DNA of 64,000 bases, taken from contig OY726566.1 of the NCBI GenBank assembly GCA_963383645.1, positions 92,068,029 to 92,132,028 of the forward strand. The letters run 5' to 3'. Below the pieces are notes generated by a model. That model saw only the letters and a program-made list of their open reading frames with translations. It was not told where the DNA came from and searched no databases. The translations under genes were made by a program, and so were the position numbers. Below are positions 37,274 to 47,907 of this stretch, in pieces. Every line of letters begins with the position of its first letter. Positions within the stretch are counted from its first letter, which is position 1. The stretch comes from Muscardinus avellanarius (lineage: Eukaryota; Chordata; Mammalia; Rodentia; Gliridae).

Positions 37274-40200
37274 AGAATTGACCACAGCAGGCTCTGCTGG
37301 AAACAGGGAATCAGTGAATTACACATGTGGGATTTCTTTGTAATGGAGATATTGATCAGGTAGGCTGTAATAGCTCAGGCCTAAATACAGACTCTAGTTG
37401 CAAAGCTCTGCAGCACAGGGAGATAATGATCACCTACTTATTGGGAACCATATCTCATTGCCGGCCACTGACCCTTCAGGTGGTTCATAAATACACTAGG
37501 GTCTGAGCATACAACTCACCAACTCCTTGAGAGGATTCCGTGTGCCCTCCAGCCTCCTGGGGATAGAGGTAGGCAGAGAGGGTCCTCAGGGGGTTAGAAA
37601 GATCTTTGGGAGACTCCAAGTAGGCTTAAGTCCAGCCTCATCAGGAAGCCTGATACTCTCTGAGATATTCCCATGTGCTTGAGTGTTCATTTCTAACAAA
37701 GAAAGAAGCACTGACTCCCCCTCCCTCTAGTTGCTTTACTGGGTAAACTTTTGTCTTTTATGATTCCTAACCTTCTCCTAGAGGTCCACTCAGGCCCACA
37801 CTAACCCTATGGGGTTGAACTCTTAAAAACCAGCCAGAGAAGCATACGAGTGAAGGTTGTTCAGCACCCGGGCGGTGAGCACCGAGGATGAAGCAGAAGG
37901 TGGCCTCATCTACTTAGTTACTGATGCATCACCACCAAGTGATTCTTTATTGTGGCTTTTTCAATGAGAATGTAAGGAAAATGAGTGTGTACAGGAAGAG
38001 GGAGGAAGAGCCAGCAAGCCACGGTTACAATAACCTAGTTAGACATGTATGTTATTCAAGGGGCTCAGTGAAAAGTGTCTCTGTGTTGGAAAAACATCCC
38101 AACAAATTGTAGCTGAGGTTCCCCAAAGAGCCCTGCTTCCAGGCATCTGTCAGAGGGGCCAAAAGCCAGGACAGAGGTCACTGTGTTTTAGGAGCTTTGC
38201 AGGGCTTGGAGGTGGCCTCTGATGCAAATGTTATGTAATTCATGAACGCACCTAGCAGCCTATGGATCGGTGAAGGCCACAGATGGGGACAACACTTCCT
38301 TTCATACTCATGTTGAAACCTGTGTGTTTAGACCAACTAGGACCAAGTGCCACCAGATATCTAAGGGGACTTTCCCTCATCATGCTGACAAGCAAGCCTT
38401 CTAATAGGGAACGAAGGCCACTAATTTGAGTTGTATTCCCAGGAGAAGGGCATTAATCCAGACACACTTTCTGCAGGCTGGGCTGTAACCAGTGGCAAGC
38501 TTTAGCAATGCACCCCTCTCATGGTTGCTGAGCAGAGTAGCTCAGTCAAGATCCTGGGGGGTTAGACCCTTAGCCTTCTCATTAGCTCAGTCACTGAAAG
38601 CCCCATGTCCCTCCCTCTGGCAAGTGTCCAGGGCCATAGCACAATGTCCAGGGAAGGTCTGGGCAGGCCAGGGCTGTGTGCCAGTCTAGCAAGAGGACAG
38701 GACTCAGCGGGTGGCAACCATGCTGGGGCCCAGCACAGTGGCCCAAACTGGGCTCCTGGGGCTTCCCCAGGAAGCTTTTCAGCCCTGTGAGCAGTACTAA
38801 CCAAACCCATTGGGATGTCGCCCCTGTTTCTCTGTCCTCTAGCGCTGGGTACCACCCACGGCTCCCTGTCAGGGGCAGATAAATCCCACACTGCCAGAAC
38901 ATCAATCCCCAGTCTCCACGCTCCCTCCTGGAGTCTACAACAGACACCCCAGCCGCCCCTGAGAACTGTAATTGAAGCAAGGAACGCCACGATGATTAAG
39001 TTTGTGTGCTTTCTGGCGGGCACAGGGAAGCAGTGGGCCCGCTCGCCAGGCTGAATTATGGGGTAGGTCATTCCCTTGTTAGTGGGAATAAATTTTATTA
39101 GCCCCACTATGTTGCCGTGTATCTTCCTCTCTTGCTCCTCAGGCCCATGTGCGAGTCTGGGTAATGTTGCCCACATGCGGGATAAATCAGCTGAACCAAT
39201 CCCATTATGTTTTGGCGCGCTGACAGAGACACAGTCATGACACAGAACATTGCAGATACAGCGGGCCTGCTTCTCTCCGGGTTCACTGTGGGCAGCATGG
39301 GGGGCCAAACCCACCAGAAAGAAAAATGTAAATGAGAGGCCCAGTGGGGAGGAGCTCCCTTCATTGTCTTTCTTCCTTCCACCAACTTTGTTAATGAAGT
39401 CAGTAGAGTGCCCTGTGCCTGGGCTTTTCCTTACACCTTGCAAATGCTAATAGACACCTGAGGGTCATAGTAGCAAGTAGCAAGGATGTGGCTGGATAGG
39501 GGTCCTCCTCTTCAAATGCCTGCACTTAGCATTCATAGCTAGGTCCTGGAGAAAGGCAGGCAGCAGACAGGAGGCACATCCCAGGGTCTAGGGTGTTGAA
39601 CAGAATATCTGGGTTAGGCATAACCCACAGATCTCAAAAGCAGATACTAATGGAGAAAAAAATCCATCAACAAAATCACTGCAATATTATTATGTCCTTT
39701 TCGGTCCCATTGGGTGTTTTCTAACCGAAGGTGGACATAGAAGATGGTGTCAGCCAAGAGAACATTTGTGTCCTACACATAAAGGTGCTCTGTGTTTATC
39801 ATTACTTATTAATGTCTATGAATTTCTCTTTTGCACTTTATTAAGAGGATATTGCTTAATCAGCTTCTTCTTCTTGAAGATGAAATGTGTCTGACAGAGC
39901 AAGAGGGAAATTGCTTTCCTGCCCCATTACATCTCACAGGCTGTCATTGAATGGGACCCAAAGACCCAGGCTCACAGGCTGGTGTCCCAGCCAAGACACT
40001 GCCTTACGTGGGTGACAAGAATTGAAGGGAAGGTCCAGAAATGCCCATATGAACTGGTCAGGAGGGGTGGTCTACGTGCTGATGGAGAAGAGGCTGATCC
40101 TCCCATTTGGGCTGTGCTACAGAAAGCTGTAGGAGGTGGGCGCGTGTGCACATGGGTGCACACGAGAGAAGAGTCGTGCTCTATCAGCTGTTGAGGGCGG

Positions 40201-40849
40201 CTTGGGGGTGAGAGGGAAAACAAGTCACAGAAAGAAGGGGACAGAGAGAGGCCAGGAAGTGACAATGTGCAGGGAGCAGGAGGGAGCCAGACAGAGCGAG
40301 ACAGTGAGGAGAGAAGCAGAGAACAACAGGTACACAGCAACAGGGGAGGCACTTGGGAAAGTGAGACAGCCATGAGGAGCAGAGTGAAAGTGTGTGCACA
40401 CACGGGCGTGTGTACAGGTGTGGACAGCGCTGCAGTGGGATCATGAAGTGGCATCTCAGCAAGGAGAGGCTCTGACCTAATCCCTAGTTCAGTAAACTCG
40501 GTGTTGAGGTCTCTTGGCTGCTGCCTGCATTAAATCTACTAGGTGTCATCACTGGGTCCTACACTCTCCTTGCTGACCTGCTGGCCCCATTGTGGGTCTC
40601 CTGGGAGGGCACATGCAGCTGAGGAGGTCAACCTCAGACTCCTTCCCCCATCAGACCCAGCATATGCTCCAGGGTTCAGCCACCATCGTGTACCCCAAAT
40701 CACCTTGCATGGAATGGAACTTTCCTTGCAAATCTTTCTAGCCCAAAAGAGTAAGATGGGCAGCTTTGCACCTGAATACCTGGGGCAGGAGTTATGGTGA
40801 AGTAACAGTGGGAAGCCTTGATTCTATAAAGATTGGGGTTACACTGAAT

Positions 40850-41035
40850 GTGAGGGTATATGCCTATATCCCAGAACTTGAGATGCTGAGACAGAAGGAT
40901 TGCAGGTTCGAGGTCAGCCTCAGCAATGTTGTAAGAACCTCAGTAACATAGCAAATCCTTGTTTTAAAAAGGGGGGTAGGGTGCAGCTCAGAAGTAAAAT
41001 GTCTCTGGGTTCAATCCCCAGTATCAAAAAAAGAG
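40850..41035 (+). mobile_element. Diverged dimeric SINE
   Basis: A worn copy: 'agatgctgagacagaaggat', 'tgcaggttcgaggtcagcct', then an ID-like half 'gtgcagctcagaagtaaaat' and 'gggttcaatccccagtatc' before an A-rich tail. Confidence 0.75.
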
Positions 41036-41097
41036 AAGAAGATGGGAGTTGTCATCTTCCAGGCACTCAAATGCTAAGCAAGAAATGTGCAGTGCAG

Positions 41098-41310
41098 CCG
41101 GGCGTGGTGGCACACACTTGTAATCCCCGTGCTTGGGAGGCGGAGACAGGAGGAATGCGCAGATTCGAAGCCAGCCTTGTTGGCTTAAGAGACTCTGTTT
41201 CCAAATAAAAATATAAAAAAATAGGTCTGGGGGTGTAGCTTGGAGATAGAAGGGTTTCCAGGAACCCCAGTGCCACCAAAAAAAAAAAAAAAAAAAAAAA
41301 AAGGAAGAAT
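41098..41310 (+). mobile_element. Dimeric B1/ID-like SINE, young form, with 15-bp TSD
   Basis: Forward copy with a long A-tail. The duplication aaatgtgcagtgcag is perfect at 41083-41097 and 41311-41325. The ID-like half shows the young signature 'gtttccaggaaccccagtgc'. It inserted about 60 bp from the worn copy at 40850-41035. Confidence 0.94.
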
Positions 41311-42601
41311 AAATGTGCAGTGCAGGTCAAAGGGCTGAGAAGATGCAGCTTGAGCCCAGTGACAGGACGTTTGCAAGGTGTGCACCTACTGGGTGTGAGT
41401 GTGGTATCGATGTGCATGGGTAGTGGGCTGCAGTGGGTGGTGAGAAAGGGGAGTGGGCAGGGAAAGGAGGAGGTCCCTGACTGAGGGAGGGCAGGAACCC
41501 AGCAGGAACAGCATAGGTTGCCTAGTGCCATAAACAACAGGAAACAAGCCCATCAAGTCAGTGCTGCACTTCCTGCTGGCAGGGAAAAGAAAACACCCCA
41601 AGCTGATGGGCAGAAACCAGCCCCAGGGCCTGGGACGGCTGCCTGGCCATTCCGGATGCTCACTTTCACGGAGTTTCAGGATCTCAGGCGCCAAGCGAAC
41701 CTGAGTGACCACCCAGGCCTGGACTTGAGGCCAGCCTGAGTGAGTCCAAGGGGTGACCCTGGCTCCTCCCCAGGACTGCATGCCAGGGAAGCCAGGGAGT
41801 CCAACAGCACACGGAAATGTGGCTCTCTGCACATACAGCAGGGCGCACTGTTGGGCAGGAGCTGAGGCCTCAGGTGAAAAGGGCTCAGTTCCTTGTACTG
41901 CTAGCACCCTCGTGGGGGCAGTAGGGCTAAAGGGTAAAGGTCAGATGGGAGCTGGATTCAGTTGTGATTCCCCACCATGGACTTTCAGAACCATAGAAGG
42001 CTCTTCTAGGCTGCAGTGGCCAGGAAGTCCCACTGACCTTGTACTCAGGGCCCAGCATCACAGATACCCTGTGATGCTCAAGTAGTTTCCACACCAGGAA
42101 CTGCCCACCCACCAGGCACACCACTGTGAGAAACCAGGGGAGAGGCGTCAAGCTGAGAATTCAGATGCTTGGTAGGTTCTGGTCTAATAATAACATGGGG
42201 TTGAGAGAGGAACTCACTTTCCTGTCCCTCTGTCCCCTCAGCTGGAGAAACATCTGCCCTCCCCATCATTTCCTGGTACATTGAGAGAAGAAAAGGTGAT
42301 GTGGCCCCTCGTCAGCTGGCAAGTAGGTACCTTATGAGCACCTAACTATCATTGCCAGACAGTGCGGTGGCCAGAGCTCCCTGTTTCCAGTACCAGGGCC
42401 TGACAGCTGTGAACCAGGACCCTTTATAATATCTCCTGCCCCAGGGACCCAAATTTTCTGAAAGAAGGTCACATTGAGGTCAAAGCTTGAGGGGACGGTG
42501 GAGAAGCTGGCTTAGGCTCACCTGCACACCGCCTCAAGGCCAACACAGCCGGACTCCTATGTCTACCTCTCAGTTGGTTGCAAACTCAGGGAGACTTAAG
42601 T

Positions 42602-42729
42602 GCGTACGTGGGGGGGAGGAATAAGGGCCACTTCCATGCCCAAAGCCTTTGTTTCTGTCACCCAGGCGTACGTGGGGGGGAGGAATAAGGGCCACTTCCA
42701 TGCCCAAAGCCTTTGTTTCTGTCACCCAG
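42602..42729. repeat. Exact 64-bp tandem duplication
   Basis: Unit 1 is 42602-42665 and unit 2 is 42666-42729. Each begins gcgtacgtgggggggagg and ends ctttgtttctgtcacccag. I find no difference between them. Confidence 0.97.
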
Positions 42730-44057
42730 GCTACTGTGATCTGCTCTTTCCTTCATGCCATGGGCTCCTGGATGGATGTCATGCCATGATCTCAGCACTC
42801 ACCAGCAGCAATCCCATTGCCAGGCACTCTGCCATGGCTCCGCTCATTTAGAGGCAGACGGCTAGTGTTCTGGGAGGCTACCCCCGAAGGCTGGAGAAAG
42901 GGAGATGAGGGAGAGTTAACCTTGCCTGGGTATCACCTGGTCTCCAGTGCTTGGCCCATGGAGGACACAAGAGCCTTTGCCAACAACAGCACACTTTCCA
43001 CCAGGCTGCCCCCTTCAATCCAGAAGCATCAGGCTCCCCAGAGAAGAGCTGGGAGCTGTCCCCTTAGCTGTGTGGGGCCTGGGCACATTGAAAAAACACA
43101 GGCTGTGGGCTCCTCGGCTCTACAGTCAAGGGCTCTGCAGATATAGGTTTCAAAGGAGCCATCGCAGCAGCCTTCCAAAAGGGCCAGAAGTAGAGACCTC
43201 CGTCTCTCTCTAGAAAGAGAGAAATTAAATCTTTGCCATTAACCCACCTGGATGTCCATTAGAAAATCGACCTCAAGTTCATCTTTGGTTCCCTGAGTCC
43301 CAGGACAAACAAAGACCCAGATGAATCCTCCTAGGACTCTTCTTTGCCCTTGCCTTCACCAGATTCTTAGAACAATTTTCAGGCAGTACTGCAGCATTTG
43401 TTCTTGGATATCTTTCCCCTTTCAGCTGGAACAAACTGGCACACAGGAAAAGTGGCTCAAAAGCCAAGGGCAGGGGACCTTTCATCCCTACAAATACCAG
43501 ACACACCTGGGTGGCTCCCCAGATCCTACACCTCGCACCAGCTCAGGCACATTTGCAGCACACATTCACATTCCCAGCTACATCTTCCCATGAGGAGGCC
43601 GCTCCTGGCGGGCCAGCCTTATCGCTCATGTGACTGCAGCAGCCTTTCCTGATTCACCTGGGGAAGAAACACCAGGGAGCCCTCTGGGGGCTACAACTGG
43701 AGGTTCAAGCCTCAAAACTGCAACTGAGGGCTTGAACTTCAAGGCCCCAAACTTTTCCTACCAAGTGGCATTCACAGAAGCCCCACTGCATAGCAAGCTA
43801 AGTAACACAGTGTTCTCCTCCCAGGCCCACCCATCCTCAACTAGGCACAACCAGAGGGGATGCTGGGATCTTCTGAGGGAAGGCAGGTGGCACAGGGTCA
43901 TCATGCTGTTCCTGGCTCTGAGTCTGGAGGCCAAAGTTCAGCGGCGTGAAGGTGAGTCCCAGAAAATGGAAGAAGCCACAAAAGCCTAACAAGTACCCTA
44001 AAATGAGCATTCTAACATAGAGAACTATGTTAATAAGGAAGACAATGAAAATTAATC

Positions 44058-44205
44058 ACTGGTCCAGCAACTTAGAAGGCTGAGGCAAGAGGAGCACACA
44101 TTCAAAGCCAGCCTGGGCAACTTATCAAGACCCCATCTCAAAATTAAAAAAAAAATAAAATGAGCTGGGGCTGTAGCTCAGGGGTAAAGCACCTATGGAC
44201 TCAAT
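44058..44205 (+). mobile_element. Diverged dimeric SINE joined to a microsatellite
   Basis: The left half has 'cagcaacttagaaggctgag' and 'caaagccagcctgggcaac'. The right half has 'gagctggggctgtagctcag' and 'gtaaagcaccta'. Its tail position is taken by the CT/CA tract that follows. Confidence 0.65.
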
Positions 44206-44207
44206 CT

Positions 44208-44209
<2 letters not shown>

Positions 44210-44291
<82 letters not shown>
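44210..44291. repeat. Compound (TC)n-(AC)n microsatellite
   Basis: About 37 bp of TC, a short 'acat', then about 40 bp of AC. Confidence 0.97.
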
Positions 44292-44293
<2 letters not shown>

Positions 44294-45308
44294 TAATTGA
44301 TTGCTGGTCATATAACACTTTTAAGCTCTCCCAATTGGAACTATGATAAAACCCATGGTATTCCCACACTACAAAACAACTCAAAACATCCACTTTCTGG
44401 GCCTTACCCTTCCTCTCTCACTTTCCTACACCAGAGACACCAAAGGACAGAGGCCATCTGACATTCAGTTCCCACTTTCAGGCCTCAAGCGAGTCTCAGA
44501 ATCCAAGGCAAAAGAGACTCCAGATCTTGTCCACCTTCTGCCTCTGGGGTGGGAGAAAGAAACCAACCCAACAGCCTCATGGATAGGTAGAAACGCTGGG
44601 CTGGCCAATGCTTCAGACTCCTCAGGGCAGCTCAGGAGTCAATGTCCTGGCTGATGTCAATGTCCTGTGAAACACGTGTGGTCTGAGCTGAGTCCAAATG
44701 AACTGTAACAAGAAGGCCAAAGCAAAGCAACTTTGGTATCAGCCAAATCAAAGGAAACTGATACTGTGCATTAAAAGCCGGCCTGGCCTTTTTTAGACTG
44801 GCTGGGGAGACAGCTCCAGCCCTATGCAGAGTTTCTGGCCTCCTCCCTTCCACTTTCGGCCCTGAACTCGCCTCTAACTTGAAAAGGCTAATTAAAGCCA
44901 AAAGAAAAATCAAACGCTTGTTATCTGGCTCCATTTCTCTCGGTCCTGTCTTGCAAAGCTGAATTCTCTCTGTTTGCTCCAAAGCTACCATGCGGTGTTA
45001 GGACCTGCAGCTTTGCGGACTTCCCTGGTGAACGTGGCTTTTTGTGTTGTGGCAGGGAGCAAGAACAGGACAAACACCTGCCCCCGGCAGTCAGAGAATC
45101 TTTGGAGATGGTGCTGTTCCCCAGAGCATCGCCCAACAGACAGTTATGAGCAAGTTTCCTACAAAAAAGTATCAGAGATTGCCAATTCCTCTCGTCTCAA
45201 AAGGATACCTGTTTTTTAGTATGTATACAGAATAAAGTGGTCATTTTCTAACTGGACTGCATGGGGTTTATGTGTACATATTCAAGAGGTTATTTATTGT
45301 ACGTAGGC

Positions 45309-45361
45309 AAGTGTGTGTGTGTGCACGCACGCGCGTGTGCCACCCCCCCCACACACACACA
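45309..45361. repeat. Purine-pyrimidine alternating tract (GT, GC, then C-run and AC)
   Basis: (GT)n, then 'gcacgcacgcgcgtgtgcc', then eight or so C, then (AC)5. Confidence 0.9.
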
Positions 45362-45384
45362 GGCAAGGGCTACTCTCCTCAAGT

Positions 45385-45480
45385 ACTAGCTCTGCCACTC
45401 ATTCACAAGCTGGGTGACCTTGGACACGTAATGCACCTTGTTGGGTCTCTGGGTACTCACTAAAATACTATATGAAGGTT
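45385..45480 (+). repeat. MIR fragment
   Basis: MIR core is clear: 'agctctgccactcattcaca', 'agctgggtgaccttggacac'. It ends immediately before the LTR. Confidence 0.6.
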
Positions 45481-45488
45481 TACATCAT

Positions 45489-45866
45489 TGTGCTATGGTT
45501 CGAGTGTTGGGAACTGTCCCCTTTCAAACCGAGGTTGGAGTTTAATTGCTATTACAAGATTATTAAGAAGTGGGACACTTAAAACTCATTTGGACGACTT
45601 AACCCAGGAGGGCTCTGCCCTCATGAATAGATTAATTCTGTCGCCATGGGAGTGGCACAGGGATGAGTTCAGCCCCCTCTTGCTCTCTTTCTCTGGTCTT
45701 CTCTTTGCCCTTCTGCCATGTTATGTGGCAGCAAGAAGGCCCCTGATAGAGGCAGACACCCTGATCTTGGACTCCCCAGCCTCTAGAACTGTGTGAAATA
45801 AAAGTTTGTTCATTATAAATTGCCAAGTCTCAGGTATTCCATTATAGCAGCAAAGGGCTACTCTGA
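45489..45866 (+). repeat. Solo LTR of MaLR type (MLT1/MST-like)
   Basis: Complete-looking LTR: 'tgctatggttcgagtgttgg' start, 'ggctctgccctcatgaatag', 'cagccccctcttgctctctt', 'gatcttggactccccagcct', 'ctagaactgtgtgaaataaa' (carrying a polyadenylation-like aataaa), ending 'attatagcagcaaagggcta'. No internal retroviral gene adjoins it. Confidence 0.85.
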
Positions 45867-45921
45867 ATACCAACATTCTAATGTATTCCTCCTTTGGACT
45901 CTGCATGAGTGTATAAAGTAT

Positions 45922-45965
<44 letters not shown>
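45922..45965. repeat. (CA)n microsatellite
   Basis: Uninterrupted CA, about 21 units. Confidence 0.98.
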
Positions 45966-45967
<2 letters not shown>

Positions 45968-46699
45968 GGCATACTATTGGCTATCATCATTTGGGAACAG
46001 TCCACAGTCCCCCAAGTCTATGGCCTTGTCTCATAGACGCTCTTGAGTAGATCAGACACTACCCCCCAAACACCAGCCAGGGCTCAGCACACGGCAGAGC
46101 ACCCTCAGTTCTCTAGTTTGGCCCTGACTTATCCATTTTCAGATGCCCTAGTAATCTCTCTCACATCCTCTGTGGCACAGGGGTCTCTTGACATTTCAAG
46201 ACCTCAAAGTAGAAATAAAATCTTTTAGTTTCAGGAAAATCTTTTAGTTTTCAGGAAAATCAGATACTGGAAAAGAGTCTGAGCCTATTAAATGTCAGGG
46301 TGCCAGTTCCTTCTTTCTTCTTTTTTGCCACCTTTACCCCAAATCTCAACCACCAGAGGAATGGTGTCCCTCACCACCCAATGGGTGAAGAAGGCACCAG
46401 TGTCCCCTGAGAGCAGTTCAGCAAGTAGTTACACCTCAAGAAAGGAAAGTTCCACTTCAACCCAACACATTTTCTCATATGGAATTCCACCAGTGTAACT
46501 AGGTGTTAAGAATCACATATTTCTATCTGATGGGTGAATTTTTTTTTTATTTCTTGTCCTTAAATTAAGATTATAAGATAGATTGAGACCTAGGTTCGTC
46601 ATTTTTTAAATGCAAAAGGACAAGGGAAAGGAACGCAGCACAGGCACAGAAGATGCCAACAGAGGAGCCTCCCGGGTCACTTAAAGAATGATTTCAGAA

Positions 46700-46910
46700 G
46701 CTGGCCGTGGTGGCGCACACTTGTCATCCCAGTGCTTGGGAAGCTGAGACAGGAGGATTGCAGGTTGGCGGCCAGCCTCAGCTACTTAGAGAGGCCTCTG
46801 CAACTTAGTGAGACTCTATTTCAAAATAAAGAATAGAAAATCGGGCTGAGGATGTAGTTCAGAAGTAGAATGCCCCAGCACCACACACACAAAACAAACA
46901 AACAAAAACA
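46700..46910 (+). mobile_element. Dimeric B1/ID-like SINE, older form
   Basis: Forward copy: 'gctggccgtggtggcgcaca', 'ctctgcaacttagtgagact', ID-like half 'gctgaggatgtagttcagaa', tail of 'caaacaaacaaaaaca' type. No clear duplication. Confidence 0.85.
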
Positions 46911-47149
46911 ACAGAGAAGAGAATGGTGCTTTGAAAAATGAGCACAAACCAAGCCCAGAAAGGCAGCTGCTGTGCATGTTGTGAGAGGGGCTGGGAAGGC
47001 AGGGGACTGCATCATCCATTCCACCTCTGGTCATTCAGCAAGGCTATAGCCTGACATCCATCTGTGCCTCCAGCCCTACAGGTCATGGGAAGCCACCCCC
47101 GAAACCAACCCTTCATTCTACCCTCTCTCTGGACCCCTCCAGCACATCT

Positions 47150-47245
47150 GTCACTGGGCACTGCTCTCTAGCTGCTTTCTGGCTTTGTGATGGGTCCTTC
47201 CCATGGCACTGTACACACAGAAGATGCTTAATAAATATGGTCAGT
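47150..47245 (+). repeat. L2-like 3' end
   Basis: The tail motif 'atggcactgtacacacagaa' then 'gatgcttaataaatatggtc' fits an L2 end. Confidence 0.45.
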
Positions 47246-47299
47246 CTCCTCCCTTCCCTTCCCTTTCCTAAGCAAGTTCTGTTTTCTCTGCACTATTTC

Positions 47300-47460
47300 T
47301 TCTTTTTTAAATTTTTACTGGTGCATTATAGTTATATAAAATAGTGAAGTTTATAGAGATATGTTTGTATATGCATATGGTATAATTTGTGCTTACTTCT
47401 GCTCTCAATTTTCCATTTCCCAAATATGTAACAGGGTAAAAACATGGCCTTCTTGGAATC
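47300..47460. repeat. LINE-like segment of squirrel type (tentative)
   Basis: The stretch 'ttttactggtgcattatagt' followed by 'tatgtttgtatatgcatatg' and 'gtataatttgt' resembles an L1-related sequence that I associate with sciurid rodents. This rests on memory of repeat style only. Confidence 0.35.
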
Positions 47461-47907
47461 TCATATCTATCACACAAGTAAAATGACCTCACACTCTTCT
47501 CTCCCCCACCTGTGGTTTTATTCTAAGCTCCCAGAAAAGTGAGTCACAGGCTTGGTCCACACAGGATGAGCACACATCTCGTGCTACAGCATACAGTCAT
47601 CAGTCTTCCATCATGCCTAGTGTGTAAGACATCTACTTCATACATTTCTATCCCTCCCTTTCACAGGCAGTGTAATGATGTGGAAGAGAGGATGGGGTGC
47701 CAATGGGAAATCATTTTAGTTCCAGCTCTGAATCTCATACCTTCAGGATACTTGATCTGGCAGTTGAATCTAGCAAGACCAAAGATGGGATATACTTGTC
47801 TCATGCAGAAAATGGGAAGGCTGACACACACCCCACAGAAGCCGCAAGGTCAGGGTGTTCCTCATCCATACCCACCTTCCCGGCCCTGTAGGCCTCCCCC
47901 AACTCAC

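Larger units (their letters stand above)
29845..47907 (-). other. PLXNA4: PLXNA4 intron 2
   Basis: Complete intron between the two coding exons, about 18.06 kb, GT-AG. It is the SINE-densest part of the window, with SINEs in both orientations. It also has MIR and L2 pieces, one forward MaLR-type LTR, several dinucleotide tracts and an exact 64-bp tandem duplication. In 31400-31710, 31860-33000, 33420-34080, 34800-36475, 36610-37220, 37280-40840, 41330-42600, 42730-44040, 44300-45300, 45970-46690 and 47460-47900 I see no gene and no named repeat. Some of these hold candidate conserved blocks, reported as findings. Confidence 0.9.

Noticed and set aside
39972..40454. 160-codon minus-strand frame
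   Set aside because: Low-complexity Ser/Leu/Pro composition from GA-rich sequence on the other strand.
41067..41907. 156- and 173-codon minus-strand frames
   Set aside because: The first is mostly a SINE with its A-tail. The second has no domain and no splice or conservation evidence.
45489..45866. An endogenous retrovirus with genes next to the LTR
   Set aside because: Only a solo LTR is present; no gag, pol or env remnant is visible on either side.
46219..46261. Short tandem repeat of about 21 bp ('atcttttagtttcaggaaa' twice)
   Set aside because: Real, but only two imperfect units and typical of intronic slippage.
47770..47907. Extension of the exon 2 frame past the donor
   Set aside because: A strong GT donor at 47907-47906 ends the exon exactly at the family's known junction; the extension is intronic read-through.
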